DNA from: Sporosarcina sp. 6E9
GTDB lineage: Bacteria > Bacillota > Bacilli > Bacillales_A > Planococcaceae
NCBI RefSeq assembly: GCF_017921835.1
Contig: NZ_JAGEMN010000005.1
Span: 62,001-126,000, forward strand
Direction of reading: 5' to 3'
DNA: 64,000 nt
Shown here in pieces: positions 27,670 to 36,775 of the stretch. Under the pieces are notes generated by a model. The model saw only the letters and a program-made list of their open reading frames with translations. It had not been told where the DNA came from and searched no databases. Position numbers and translations under genes: made by a program. How positions within the stretch are numbered: position 1 is the first letter of the stretch; the number at the start of each line of letters is the position of its first letter.

Positions 27670-28012
27670 TAAAAAAAATCCCCTGCAAAAGGACAGATTA
27701 GTCCGATTGCAGAGGACGGTTTCACCGCGTTGCCACCTCTAGTTGAAGTATTGCTACTTCCTCTTGGCGTGCTTTACATAAAAAAGCACTTCCCGTAACG
27801 TGGGCTAGACGTCCCCCTTGACTATTTCTTCAAAGGGACTCTCATAAGTCCATTCACAAAGGCCGCGTATCAGTTTTCACCACCCACTGATTCTCTAACA
27901 AACGCTACCCGTGCTACTCCTCTTATTCAACAATTTCTCAGCTATGCTCTTCTCATCTAAGCTCATCTGTTCCGTGGGCGGCACCGCTATCAGTACCTCC
28001 TGCCCGTCTTGT
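27670..28012 (-). promoter_or_regulatory. Tryptophan T-box leader with terminator
   Basis: The minus-strand leader has the T-box consensus AGAGGTGGCAACGCGG at 27725-27740, the stem I landmarks AGGAGTAG, AGAGAATCAG and GGTGGTGAAAAC, and a GAATGGAC specifier region whose TGG (27850-27852) is a Trp codon. The terminator is a TCCTCTGCAA / TTGCAGGGGA hairpin plus eight T (27670-27717); its 5' arm also pairs with the T-box to form the antiterminator. Uncharged tRNA-Trp would therefore turn the operon on. Confidence 0.93.
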
Positions 28013-28031
28013 GAAACAAAAAGTTCTTACA

Positions 28032-28060
28032 AGCATAGAGCATGAAATCTGAATTGTCAA
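28032..28060 (-). promoter_or_regulatory. Promoter of the trp operon
   Basis: On the minus strand TTGACA (28055-28060) and TATGCT (28032-28037) are 17 bp apart, giving a near-consensus sigma-A promoter just upstream of the T-box leader; the leader would be about 360 nt. Confidence 0.8.
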
Positions 28061-28186
28061 CCACCTTAATGCAAATTAATTAGAATTGACAATAAACCTG
28101 TAGCTATCCCATTAATTGATATCCATCGATTCGTCATTTACACTGGATATAAAGAGAAAAACACACCAACAGACAGGATGAATTCA

Positions 28187-28891
28187 ATGAGAATCAATAA
28201 ATACCTAAGCTCGGCTGGCATTGTCTCAAGACGCGGCGCAGATAAATGGATCGAAGACGGGCGCATCACGATTAACGGGCAGCCCGCAGAACTCGGTAGC
28301 CGGGTTAATGAAGGAGACGTCGTCCTTGCAGACGGAAAACCAGTGAAAACCGAAGAACAACTCGTCTATATTGCACTGAATAAACCCGTCGGCATTACGA
28401 GCACAACAGAACGCCATATTGAAGGGAATGTCGTCGACTTCGTTAACCATCCATTGCGTATTTTTCATATCGGTAGACTCGATAAAGACTCGGATGGCCT
28501 CTTACTTTTGACGAACGATGGGGATGTCGTGAACGAAATCCTTCGTGAAGAACACGGTCATGAAAAAGAATACATCGTCACAGTCGACAAACCGATTACC
28601 AGAGAGTTTGTGAGGAAAATGGAGTCCGGCGTCGATATTCTTGGGACGACGACAAAACCATGTAAAGTGAAACAACTCGGACCGCGAAAATTCAACATCA
28701 CACTTACACAAGGCCTCAATCGACAAATTCGTCGTATGTGTTCCGCACTCGGCTTCACAGTCAAAAGCCTACAGCGCACACGCATCCTAAACATTCATCT
28801 CGGAGACTTACCAAATGGACAATGGCGCGATTTAACCGAAGATGAACTTCGTGAAATGTTTAAGATGATGAATTATGAACCGAAACGATAA
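28187..28891 (+). CDS. RluF-like 23S rRNA pseudouridine synthase
   Basis: RsuA/RluB/RluE/RluF family enzyme that isomerises a uridine in large-subunit rRNA. 234 residues: N-terminal S4 RNA-binding domain (about 1-58), then the catalytic domain with Asp99 in [17 protein letters not shown] and [11 protein letters not shown] near 185. The specific RluF group is suggested by [13 protein letters not shown] and FVNHP. I use the ATG at 28187, which has AGGA 8 bases upstream; the ATG at 28178 abuts it. It is divergent from trp and has a strong terminator. A paralogue lies at 52052-52750. Confidence 0.9.
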   Translation: MRINKYLSSAGIVSRRGADKWIEDGRITINGQPAELGSRVNEGDVVLADGKPVKTEEQLVYIALNKPVGITSTTERHIEGNVVDFVNHPLRIFHIGRLDKDSDGLLLLTNDGDVVNEILREEHGHEKEYIVTVDKPITREFVRKMESGVDILGTTTKPCKVKQLGPRKFNITLTQGLNRQIRRMCSALGFTVKSLQRTRILNIHLGDLPNGQWRDLTEDELREMFKMMNYEPKR

Positions 28892-28948
28892 GAAAAGCTG
28901 TTCCAACCGGGGGAAATTTCGGGATGGAATAGCTTTTCTTATTTTTAT
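28891..28948 (+). terminator. Terminator after the RluF-like gene
   Basis: AGAAAAGCTGTTCCA pairs with TGGAATAGCTTTTCT around a loop of about 19 bases and is followed by TATTTTTAT. Confidence 0.85.
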
Positions 28949-28970
28949 TCATCGGATGATATGAATTGGG

Positions 28971-29060
28971 AGGAGTTCGCGCTGGATTGAGAGGACTTCA
29001 AACCGATTGCGCGGAATTCCCAACCGATTCAGAGGACTTCAGAAATCACGGAAGGAACTT
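28971..29060. repeat. ~20.5-bp phased repeat array, core AGGACTTC (5 copies)
   Basis: The GGA of the core AGGA(C/A/G)TTC is at 28972, 28993, 29013, 29034 and 29054, i.e. steps of 21, 20, 21 and 20 bp. Three copies are preceded by GATT about 6 bp upstream. Spacers vary. The array occupies the gap between two convergent terminators. Confidence 0.8.
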
Positions 29061-29065
29061 CATAT

Positions 29066-29115
29066 AAAATAAAAACAGCTACTAAACATCACCCTCGATG
29101 TTTAGCAACTGTTTA
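29066..29115 (-). terminator. Terminator of the amino-acid ABC operon
   Basis: CAGCTACTAAACATC pairs with GATGTTTAGCAACTG around ACCCTC with one mismatch; on the minus strand a TTTTTATTTT run follows. It directly follows the stop at 29118. Confidence 0.88.
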
Positions 29116-29117
29116 TT

Positions 29118-29843
29118 TTACACATTGACCATTTCTAAAAATTGTCGTGTGCGTTCGTTTTTTGAGTGATTGAAAAATTGTTCAGGCGTGGCATCTTCAA
29201 TGATGCGTCCTTCATCTAGCATGATGATCCGGTCAGCTACTTCCTTGGCGAACTTCATTTCATGAGTAACGACGACCATTGTCATTCCACCATTTGCCAA
29301 GTTTTTCATCACTTGAAGCACTTCCCCGACGAGTTCAGGGTCAAGGGCCGATGTCGGTTCATCGAATAACAAAGCTTTCGGTCTCATCGCAAGGGCTCTC
29401 GCAATTGCGACACGTTGTTTTTGCCCACCGGATAATTTATTGGGGTACACATTTGCTTTGTCAGCCAAATCGACGTTTTCGAGAATCATCAACGCCTCCT
29501 TCTTGGCCTCTTCTTTATTCATCTTTTTTACAATAATCGGTGCTTCTATTATATTTTCAAGCACTGTCTTATGGGGAAAGAGGTTGAAATGTTGGAACAC
29601 CATGCCAACTTCTGCGCGTACATTTGATAAGTTTTCTTTCTTTCGATTGATTTTGCGGTTATCAATTGAAATTTCACCTTCATTGATTATCTCCAAGAAA
29701 TTTAAACAACGAAGGAGCGTGCTTTTTCCAGATCCGCTCACGCCGACAAGAACAATGACTTCTCCAGCTTTTACATCAATGTCGATTCCTTTTAATACTT
29801 CCAAATCACCAAAGGACTTGTGAATGTTTACCGCTTTAAGCAT
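29118..29843 (-). CDS. Polar amino-acid ABC transporter ATP-binding protein
   Basis: GlnQ/TcyC-type ATPase, 241 residues. Walker [10 protein letters not shown] at about 33-41, Q-loop in [16 protein letters not shown] near 82, signature [15 protein letters not shown] near 136, Walker [14 protein letters not shown] near 157 and switch VVTHEM near 194. Last gene of a three-gene operon (binding protein, permease, ATPase). The exact substrate (Gln, Cys2, Arg) is not determinable from the sequence. Confidence 0.93.
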   Translation of the reverse strand: MLKAVNIHKSFGDLEVLKGIDIDVKAGEVIVLVGVSGSGKSTLLRCLNFLEIINEGEISIDNRKINRKKENLSNVRAEVGMVFQHFNLFPHKTVLENIIEAPIIVKKMNKEEAKKEALMILENVDLADKANVYPNKLSGGQKQRVAIARALAMRPKALLFDEPTSALDPELVGEVLQVMKNLANGGMTMVVVTHEMKFAKEVADRIIMLDEGRIIEDATPEQFFNHSKNERTRQFLEMVNV

Positions 29844-29855
29844 CGAAACGCCTCC

Positions 29856-30530
29856 TTATGCTTTATCAACATCTAATTTATTTTCGTACCATTTTAATAA
29901 TCCAGAGAATATCAGCACGAGTACTAGGTAGTAGAATCCAACGACTAGAAACGTTTCGAATGGTTGGAAAGATGAAGCTGATTCCCGGTTAGCAAGCCCA
30001 AACAGTTCAGAAACACCGATGACATAGACAAGCGATGAGTCTTTCAGCGTGATGATGAACTGGTTTCCCAATGGCGGAATCGCTCTCCGTAGTGCTTGCG
30101 GGAAGATGATTCGGCGCATTGTTTGCGAACGGTTCATACCCACGGCAAGGCTCGCTTCACGTTGTCCGCGGTCGACGCCCTGTATGGCACCTCTAAAAAT
30201 TTCAGCAATATATGCACCATTATGAACACCTAGCGCAATTGCGCCTGCCCAAAAATTCGACAGGATGATAATCGAGGTAATTCCGTAATAAAGAAACATG
30301 ATTTGTACAATTAATGGCGTCCCGCGAATTAACGTAATATACAAGTTCGCAATTGTTTGCAGTATTTTTGATCCCGATATTTTCATTAAAGCAAAGACAA
30401 TACCAAATGCGGTACCAATCACGACAGCAATCGCTGTTAATTGCAATGTAATGAGTGCTGCTTTTAGAAAACCTTCATATGTTCGCATAAATACTTCATA
30501 TAAAGTAATAAATATTTCAGGCACCGGCAA
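29856..30530 (-). CDS. Polar amino-acid ABC transporter permease
   Basis: His/Glu/Gln/Arg/opine-type permease, 224 residues with about five helices. The EAA loop reads REASLAVGMNRSQTMRRIIFPQALRRAIPPLGNQFI near 130-165, and LIRGTPLIVQIMFLYYG near 68-85 is another family hallmark. Would form a homodimeric channel. 12 bp upstream of the ATPase gene. Confidence 0.93.
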   Translation of the reverse strand: MPVPEIFITLYEVFMRTYEGFLKAALITLQLTAIAVVIGTAFGIVFALMKISGSKILQTIANLYITLIRGTPLIVQIMFLYYGITSIIILSNFWAGAIALGVHNGAYIAEIFRGAIQGVDRGQREASLAVGMNRSQTMRRIIFPQALRRAIPPLGNQFIITLKDSSLVYVIGVSELFGLANRESASSFQPFETFLVVGFYYLVLVLIFSGLLKWYENKLDVDKA

Positions 30531-30563
30531 TGACCTCTTTCTTCACTAAGTAGATTGGATTGT

Positions 30564-31397
30564 TCACTCTAACAATTCAACGCCTTCTAAATCGAGGTCC
30601 AGTAAATTTCGGTCAAACCACTTTTTCGAAATTTCATCATAAGTTCCGTCATCAATTATCTCTTGAAGTGCTTCGTCAATCGCTTCTCTTAACTCGTCAT
30701 TGTCCTTTCTCACGGCAATGGAAGGTTGTTCAACCCAAAGCGGTTTTCCGACTTCTTTGACTTCAAATCCATTCTCAATCGCTTCAAATCCGACGATATC
30801 CGCTGTAATCACTGCATCTAGTCGTCCTTTAATCGTTAAGTCTTTAAGTGCGACGACGTCACTGCTGTAATACTGCAGGTTGTCAGAAAGTGTTTTGGCT
30901 GGCTCTTCGTAAGTCGATTGCGCAACAACGCCAATTTTCTTCCCTTTAAGATCATCTGCTGATTTTATCTCCGTGTTATCTTTTGAAACAAATATCATGC
31001 CGCCAGAGTAGTAATAAGGTTCAGTGAAATTTGCCTGTTCTGCACGTTTTTTTGTGTAGGCCATTGAACCAATGATGGCATCGTATTTTTCCTCCACGAG
31101 GCCTTGTAAAATTGTCTCAAATGGATTCGTCACTGGATTTGGTTCTAGACCCATCTTCTCCGCGATTGCGTTCCCAATTTCAATATCAAATCCAGTGAGT
31201 TCGCCGCCTTCTTCGAAGTTAAATGGCTTATATAATCCACTTGCCGCGAATGTTAAACTACCTTTTTTAACAAGTTCATAGTTTACCCCAGGTTCTTTAC
31301 TTGCCCCATTATCTTCAGCTTTTTTATCTTCCCCACATGCTGATAATAGTAGAACTGTAGCAACTAGTAATAGAAATAATGATTTCAATTTCGACAT
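30564..31397 (-). CDS. Amino-acid ABC transporter substrate-binding lipoprotein
   Basis: SBP_bac_3 family, 277 residues. Lipobox LLSAC gives a lipidated Cys21; the binding domain has GLYKPFNFEEGGELTGFDIEI near 53-73 (ligand site), DAIIGSMAYTKKRAEQ near 105 and GKKIGVVAQSTYEE near 153. Similar proteins in Bacillus bind cystine or other polar amino acids. First gene of the operon; about 160 bp of upstream DNA to the D,D-carboxypeptidase gene carries the promoter. Confidence 0.93.
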   Translation of the reverse strand: MSKLKSLFLLLVATVLLLSACGEDKKAEDNGASKEPGVNYELVKKGSLTFAASGLYKPFNFEEGGELTGFDIEIGNAIAEKMGLEPNPVTNPFETILQGLVEEKYDAIIGSMAYTKKRAEQANFTEPYYYSGGMIFVSKDNTEIKSADDLKGKKIGVVAQSTYEEPAKTLSDNLQYYSSDVVALKDLTIKGRLDAVITADIVGFEAIENGFEVKEVGKPLWVEQPSIAVRKDNDELREAIDEALQEIIDDGTYDEISKKWFDRNLLDLDLEGVELLE

Positions 31398-31561
31398 CTT
31401 CTTAAATCTCCCCTTTTTTATAAACTTACCACTGTAACTTTCCCTTCCCTACATCTCTACCGATAAACAAATTATTAGAAGATTGGTTCAAAAGAATGTT
31501 TTCATCGATAGGAAAAAAGTCACTTATTCATCTATGGATTTAGATGTATGCACAGCCTTCA

Positions 31562-33127
31562 CTAATCCCGCTTATAGCTCGCAATGATCACCGCAATTTC
31601 ATCTAACAATCCATACGCGGTATCATCTAAGTGATTATTGATAATGGCAGAAAAGATTAACACTTCTCCATCTTTTGTTTCCGCATACCCCGCCAAAGAC
31701 GAAACACCGTTTAATGTTCCTGTTTTCGCTTTGACTTTATTTTCTGCGGCTGTGCCGTTCATCCGATACCGCAATGTTCCGCCGACAAATCTTTCTTCAA
31801 TACCCGCTACGGGCAATGAATTCATGAATTCTTCGTACCAGGGTTTTTCTTGCGCTAGATATAGGAGGTTAGTGACTTCATTGGCGGTGACGAGGGTTTT
31901 ATGAGACATTCCCGAACCGTCGCGCAGCAACATCGTGTTCATATTTATGCCTATGTCAGCGAGTGTATGATTCATCATCCCAAGTCCTTTGTTCCAACTG
32001 CCTGTGCCGCCGATTACTCGTCCCATTTCTTTAACGAGAACTTCACCATGTCCGTTATTGCTTAACTTCATAAATGGCGTGAGTAGTTCTTTCAAGGGCA
32101 TGGACTGTTTAGTGGCTAGAAGAGTTGCGCCGCTGGGAACTGAGCCTGTTCCGACTTGAGTCACGTTGGTGAATTTGATGCCTTGTTCGTCTAATACGTG
32201 TTTGAATACATTCATCGTGTAATTCGTTGGTTCCCATACAGATGCCCAGGAACGGTTTTGTTTTAAGCCGAGCGGAATTGTTCCGGTGACGATGATTGTA
32301 TTGGAGCCATGCATGCGCTCCGCTTTAATATAAGAAGTTCCGTTCTTCGCAACGGTTTTTGTTTTGTTGACGATTTTTAAATAACTGTTTTCCGGTACCA
32401 TTCGAATTGTACCGGGTTCACCTGATTTGGTTGCGGGATACACATCGACAATAACCGTTCCAGCGTCAAAGTCGTCGTTCGGAGATAGCGTCAACGCGGA
32501 TACTTGCGCGCCAGAATAATACGGCTCATCTGACCAGTTTAAATCTTGAGAGAGGCGTTCATCGTCGTACCAAGTATCATCTCCGAATAGATTTCCGGCA
32601 ACGGTATGAATGCCTTTTTCCTTTAATTCCGTTACAAATGTGAATAAATCGCCGGTTGTTAGTGTCGGGTCGCCTAGCCCTTTTATATAAAGATTCCCTT
32701 GAAGCTTTCCGTCTTTAATTTTCCCGTCGGTGTACAGTTCTGTTTTAAATGTGTGCTGGGGTCCAAGCGTTTCAAGTGCGGCCACGCCGGTAAAAAGTTT
32801 CATGACGGAGGCTGGATGAACTCTTGTATCGCCTAAGTTCGAGTAAAGTACTTTCCCATCCACAGCGTTCCGGATGCTGATAGAAGTTGTTGCTCCTTGT
32901 AGTCTGGCATCTTTTAAGACTTTGTTAAGTTGATCTTCCAAGTTAGCATGGGTAGGTATTGGTGCTTTCATTTCTTCATTTGGCTGAATTTCTTTAAAAA
33001 CGTATTCTTTAGAAGAAGGCGAGACAACTTCTGATTTGTCTGATGGATTCAGGAGCACTGGGACAATTACCACTAGCAGTATAAGCACGAAAAAAACAAT
33101 TGTTTTTACTATCCGTCGTTTATTCAA
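31562..33127 (-). CDS. dacC: D-alanyl-D-alanine carboxypeptidase/endopeptidase (PBP4, S13 family)
   Basis: Class C penicillin-binding protein that cleaves D-Ala-D-Ala or cross-bridges in peptidoglycan outside the membrane. 521 residues; an N-terminal hydrophobic anchor at about 8-27 follows a basic start. The SxxK motif is Ser107-Lys110 (HPASVMK), the second motif is SNNGHGE near 350 (SxN) and the third is AKTGTLNGVSSLAGY near 468. The large insertion between the first two motifs is typical of S13. TTG start with GAGGTG 7 bases upstream. Monocistronic. Confidence 0.88.
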   Translation of the reverse strand: MNKRRIVKTIVFFVLILLVVIVPVLLNPSDKSEVVSPSSKEYVFKEIQPNEEMKAPIPTHANLEDQLNKVLKDARLQGATTSISIRNAVDGKVLYSNLGDTRVHPASVMKLFTGVAALETLGPQHTFKTELYTDGKIKDGKLQGNLYIKGLGDPTLTTGDLFTFVTELKEKGIHTVAGNLFGDDTWYDDERLSQDLNWSDEPYYSGAQVSALTLSPNDDFDAGTVIVDVYPATKSGEPGTIRMVPENSYLKIVNKTKTVAKNGTSYIKAERMHGSNTIIVTGTIPLGLKQNRSWASVWEPTNYTMNVFKHVLDEQGIKFTNVTQVGTGSVPSGATLLATKQSMPLKELLTPFMKLSNNGHGEVLVKEMGRVIGGTGSWNKGLGMMNHTLADIGINMNTMLLRDGSGMSHKTLVTANEVTNLLYLAQEKPWYEEFMNSLPVAGIEERFVGGTLRYRMNGTAAENKVKAKTGTLNGVSSLAGYAETKDGEVLIFSAIINNHLDDTAYGLLDEIAVIIASYKRD

Positions 33128-33234
33128 CTGACCGCACCTCAGCTTTCATTTTTTAAGAATTATCATGCAGGTTTTTAAAGTGCACTTTCAGGGCAAATTA
33201 AAAAAGAGAACCGTTTATTTTCAGGAAAGAGGTG

Positions 33235-34599
33235 ATGTCATTGATTAACAATGTGGAAAAAGATGAAATTGCAATCGGTTTAATACAACTGCTAAAAGAA
33301 GGCAAGAAAGAAGCGTTTCAAGATGTCATCAAAGAACTTATGCCTTATGACGTCGCGCATCTGTATAAGGAATTACCAGTTAAGCGCCAACCCCTGTTTC
33401 TTGAGTATTTGGAGTTGAAAGAGTTAGCGAACCTTTTGCGTTACTTAACTCGAGATGAACAGCTTCATGTCATTGAAATTCTGAAGCCTGATCGTTCAGC
33501 AGAACTATTAGACCTTATGAAAAATGACGAGCTCGCAGTCATGTTGACAGGATTATCAAGTAGCGTCATTGATAAACTTATTAAGAAGATGAAACACGAA
33601 GAATCTGCCGTAATCCGAAAAATTCTTTCTTATCCTGAAAAGTCTGCTGGGCGCTCGATGTCTGACCGCTTTGTTTGGATTGACAAGTCGTACACGGTTG
33701 AAAAAGCCACCCAAAAGCTGAAACACTTCTCCGATTTGGCGGAGTACTTAAACTACCTATACGTCATTGATCATGAACGAAAACTCGTCGGCGTCGTTTC
33801 TTACCGTGATTTATTGCTCGCGGATTTTGATGTGGTCATTGAAGATATTATGGTCAAGAATGTTGTGAAAGTAGACGTCTTAACGAAACAAGAAGAAGTG
33901 GCGAAACTGATCGCCAGACATGACTTCGTCTCCATTCCGGTTGTGGTGGAGGATAATACGTTAGCGGGCATCATAACAGTTGATGATGTTATTGACATTA
34001 TTATGCGGGAAGCAGATGACGATATCGGAATGCTCATGGCTTCCGGTAAAGATATTGACTTCAATACGCCACCATTCATTGCAGCCTATAGACGCCTTCC
34101 ATGGCTTGTTTTATTATTATTTATCGGTCTTGTTTCCGGAAGTATTATTGCAAGATTTGAAGCAACACTTGAAGCAGTTGTCGCACTGGCCTTTTTCATG
34201 CCGATGATTGCGGGTATGACAGGAAATACAGGTACTCAGTCTCTCGCGATTGTTGTACGTGGGTTTGTTACTGAGGATTTGAGTCCAAAGAAAACGATGA
34301 AACTGATTTTCAGAGAGCTATTTGTCGGTATTATTATTGGCGTAACTTGCGCAATCCTTATTTCAATCATCGCTTACATTTGGCAAGGCAGTATCGTTCT
34401 TGGATTAGTTGTCGGGGCTTCCTTACTCGTTACACTCATTATCGGGACACTCTCCGGCACGATTATCCCACTAATTTTACACAAGTTCAAAGTGGATCCA
34501 GCAGTTGCATCCGGGCCGCTAATCACAACAATTAATGATATATTATCGCTTCTAATTTACTTTGGCATTGCGACAATGTTTATATCAAAACTGATGTAA
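33235..34599 (+). CDS. mgtE: Magnesium transporter MgtE
   Basis: Mg2+ channel/transporter, 454 residues. The N-terminal MgtE_N domain (about 20-130) contains the superhelical repeats, followed by a CBS pair (about 140-260, e.g. DIMVKNVVKVD and VVEDNTLAGIITVDDVIDI) that senses cytosolic magnesium, a plug helix, and five transmembrane helices (about 285-454) with the pore motif FFMPMIAGMTGNTGTQSLAIVVRG. Start at ATG 33235 with AGGA 8 bases upstream. Only ~100 bp separates it from the divergent dacC gene, too little for a full M-box riboswitch. Confidence 0.96.
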   Translation: MSLINNVEKDEIAIGLIQLLKEGKKEAFQDVIKELMPYDVAHLYKELPVKRQPLFLEYLELKELANLLRYLTRDEQLHVIEILKPDRSAELLDLMKNDELAVMLTGLSSSVIDKLIKKMKHEESAVIRKILSYPEKSAGRSMSDRFVWIDKSYTVEKATQKLKHFSDLAEYLNYLYVIDHERKLVGVVSYRDLLLADFDVVIEDIMVKNVVKVDVLTKQEEVAKLIARHDFVSIPVVVEDNTLAGIITVDDVIDIIMREADDDIGMLMASGKDIDFNTPPFIAAYRRLPWLVLLLFIGLVSGSIIARFEATLEAVVALAFFMPMIAGMTGNTGTQSLAIVVRGFVTEDLSPKKTMKLIFRELFVGIIIGVTCAILISIIAYIWQGSIVLGLVVGASLLVTLIIGTLSGTIIPLILHKFKVDPAVASGPLITTINDILSLLIYFGIATMFISKLM

Positions 34600-34600
34600 G

Positions 34601-35308
34601 TCATTGCGTGAATAAGTAGACACCCGTAAATAACAAAATCAAATAAGTGAAAATCCGAAAGTACTTCTGATTGATACGGTGGAATAGGCGTTGTCCAAAG
34701 TATAGTCCTAAAACGACTAGGGGCAACCCCATTCCACTCGATATCCAAACGGTTTTATTGGACCCGGCAAATAAAACTTGAACGACTAGGCTAATTGAAT
34801 AAATGAAAAGATAAAAGGCTAATGTCGTCGCACGCAATTGTGCTTTCGGTGTGCCTGTTCCAGAAAAGTAAAGCAGTAATGGCGGTCCGGGCATGCCGAT
34901 ACCGGTTGTCAGTAAACCAGATAAGCCACCGACAAAAAAATCGCGGCGCTTGGTCGTCTTCAAGTGAAAATTCAACATAAGCAAAAATGTTAAGGCTAAA
35001 ATGACTACGCCAATACCAACTTTCAAATTTCTCGTTTCCGCAAATAAAAAAATCAGAATCCCAATTGGTAATCCTGGTAAACTTCCAATCATAAATCGTT
35101 TTAAAATACCCATATCAACATCTGCGCGGATTTTTCTAATAAGCGCTGCGGAAATGACTAATGATAATACGAAATTGATTTGAATGGCTTCTTTAGGTTC
35201 GAAAATCAACAATAAGAACGGCGTTGCCATGATAGAAAAGCCGAATCCCGTGCTTGTTTGTAAAATTGACGCAAATAATATGATGACGATAAATAATATA
35301 ATAGTCAT
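34601..35308 (-). CDS. TauE/SafE family permease
   Basis: Eight-helix membrane protein of 235 residues. The half-repeat markers are FASILQTSTGFGFSIMATPFLLLI near the N-terminus and GLSGLLTTGIGMPGPPLLLYF near 128-148. Family members export sulfite, sulfoacetate and similar anions; this one is only distantly like the protein at 5054-5788. Convergent with mgtE with a single base between stops and no separate terminator seen. Confidence 0.85.
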   Translation of the reverse strand: MTIILFIVIILFASILQTSTGFGFSIMATPFLLLIFEPKEAIQINFVLSLVISAALIRKIRADVDMGILKRFMIGSLPGLPIGILIFLFAETRNLKVGIGVVILALTFLLMLNFHLKTTKRRDFFVGGLSGLLTTGIGMPGPPLLLYFSGTGTPKAQLRATTLAFYLFIYSISLVVQVLFAGSNKTVWISSGMGLPLVVLGLYFGQRLFHRINQKYFRIFTYLILLFTGVYLFTQ

Positions 35309-35499
35309 ATTAATTCCACCTCGTAATTGTTTCTTATCATACCATTTTGATAGATGAATTACCCTTCCTTTGTAAGCGCTGTCAATCCTGAGTCAATTAA
35401 TCGGAATAGTTTTACTTCAATCATTTCGTTGACTTATCATTCTTTTCAATCTAAAGTAAGGATTAATTCTTGCGACAATCGAATAGCAAAACATCACTT
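35309..35499. other. Divergent intergenic region before the SAM riboswitch
   Basis: Together with the riboswitch this is a ~440-bp gene-free stretch. The first 190 bp hold the start region of the minus-strand TauE/SafE gene and the met promoter; nothing else structured was seen. Confidence 0.6.
35429..35457 (+). promoter_or_regulatory. Promoter of the met operon
   Basis: TTGACT (35429-35434) and TAAAGT (35452-35457) are separated by 17 bp, about 45 bp upstream of the riboswitch. Confidence 0.7.
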
Positions 35500-35692
35500 T
35501 CTTATCAAGAGAGATCGAGGGACAGGCCCTATGACATCTCGGCAACAGATTCATGACGAATGAATACTGTGCTAATTCCTGCAAGTGCTTCGGCATTTGG
35601 AAGATGAGAACGAGATGGTTTCTTACATAGTAGAAGCCCTCTTTTTTCTTATCATTCTATTGATAAGTGAATCGGGGCTTTTTCGTTTTTCT
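35500..35692 (+). promoter_or_regulatory. SAM-I riboswitch (S-box) with terminator
   Basis: The consensus run CTTATCAAGAGAGATCGAGG, then GACAGGCCCTATGACATCTCGGCAAC, CGGCATTTGGAAGATGAGA shows the P1-P4 S-box aptamer. The expression platform is an AAGCCC / GGGGCTT hairpin (35632-35690) with T-runs. High SAM would terminate transcription of metNPQ and the following amidohydrolase gene. Confidence 0.95.
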
Positions 35693-35749
35693 TAGATGGC
35701 TGAGAAGTTGTGAACGCGGAATGAGTGTTTTTTATCAGGAGGTTTTGAC

Positions 35750-36775
35750 ATGATTGAATTTAAAAATGTCTCGAAGACGTTTAGTCTTGGAAAACGAGAA
35801 GTGCATGCGGTTAAAGATGTTTCGCTATCGGTTAAAAAAGGAGAAATATACGGTATTATCGGATTTAGTGGTGCCGGAAAGAGTACGTTGCTACGTTTAG
35901 TGAATATGTTGGAACGTCCAACTTCTGGCTCTGTGTTCATCCAGAATGTTGATGTCAGTTCATTATCCGCGAAGGAATTACGCACGCAACGCCGCAACAT
36001 CGGGATGATTTTCCAAAACTTTAACTTATTTAATTCAAGAACTGTTGCTGGAAACGTTGCTTATCCTTTAAAGTTGGCCGGCGCTACCAAACAAGAAGTC
36101 CAGGAGCGTGTGAAAGAACTATTAGCTTTTGTCGGTCTATCCGATAAGGCGAAAGATTATCCAGATCAACTATCAGGCGGACAAAAACAACGTGTCGGGA
36201 TTGCTCGGGCGCTTGCCAGTTCTCCGGAAGTTCTCATCTGTGATGAAGCGACATCCGCTTTGGATCCTGATACCACCGCTGATATTTTACGGTTACTCAA
36301 AAAGGTAAATAAGGAGTTGGGAATCACCATTCTTCTTATCACACATGAAATGCATGTTATCCAATCCATTTGTGACAAAGTGGCGGTCATGGAGGAAGGC
36401 GAAGTAATTGAGTCTGGTGCGGTTTTCGAAACCTTTACGAATCCGCAACACTCAACGACGCAACGCTTTATCCAATCCATTCAACAAGACTTGCCTTCTG
36501 AGAAGCTTTTAGACGAATGGCGTTCCAAGGGCGGTACCCAGTTATATCGCGTCATTTTTAAAGGCGAAATTGCAAGCGACCCTGTTCTATCGCAAATCAC
36601 TCGAAAACACGGCATCGATTTCAACATCGTCTATGGTTCAGTTCGAGAAGTTCAAGAAAGGTTTTTCGGTAATCTTCTGATTTCCTTTGAAGGTGAACCG
36701 GCAAAGATCCAAAAAGTATTGCAGACACTTGAAGCGATTGTAGATATCAAGGAGGTCATTAAAGATGAGAGTTGA
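35750..36775 (+). CDS. metN: Methionine ABC transporter ATP-binding protein
   Basis: Energises uptake of methionine. 341 residues: ABC domain with Walker A GFSGAGKST near 37-45, signature [15 protein letters not shown] near 140 and Walker B CDEATSALDPDT near 162, followed by the C-terminal NIL (ACT-like) regulatory domain (about 265-341) that binds methionine and inhibits transport. ATG at 35750 has AGGAGG 8 bases upstream. Controlled by the S-box. Confidence 0.96.
   Translation: MIEFKNVSKTFSLGKREVHAVKDVSLSVKKGEIYGIIGFSGAGKSTLLRLVNMLERPTSGSVFIQNVDVSSLSAKELRTQRRNIGMIFQNFNLFNSRTVAGNVAYPLKLAGATKQEVQERVKELLAFVGLSDKAKDYPDQLSGGQKQRVGIARALASSPEVLICDEATSALDPDTTADILRLLKKVNKELGITILLITHEMHVIQSICDKVAVMEEGEVIESGAVFETFTNPQHSTTQRFIQSIQQDLPSEKLLDEWRSKGGTQLYRVIFKGEIASDPVLSQITRKHGIDFNIVYGSVREVQERFFGNLLISFEGEPAKIQKVLQTLEAIVDIKEVIKDES

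Noticed and set aside
27974..28010. A second T-box on the plus strand (GGGCGGCACCGC)
   Set aside because: No stem I, specifier or terminator on that strand, and the plus-strand gene downstream is an rRNA pseudouridine synthase.
33128..33234. Mg2+ (M-box) riboswitch upstream of mgtE
   Set aside because: Only ~100 bp between divergent genes and no M-box motifs or terminator seen.
35692..36000. Minus-strand ORF overlapping metN, and similar long antisense ORFs (e.g. 36638-37303, 59718-60431)
   Set aside because: They are shadows of well-recognised genes, without start signals.
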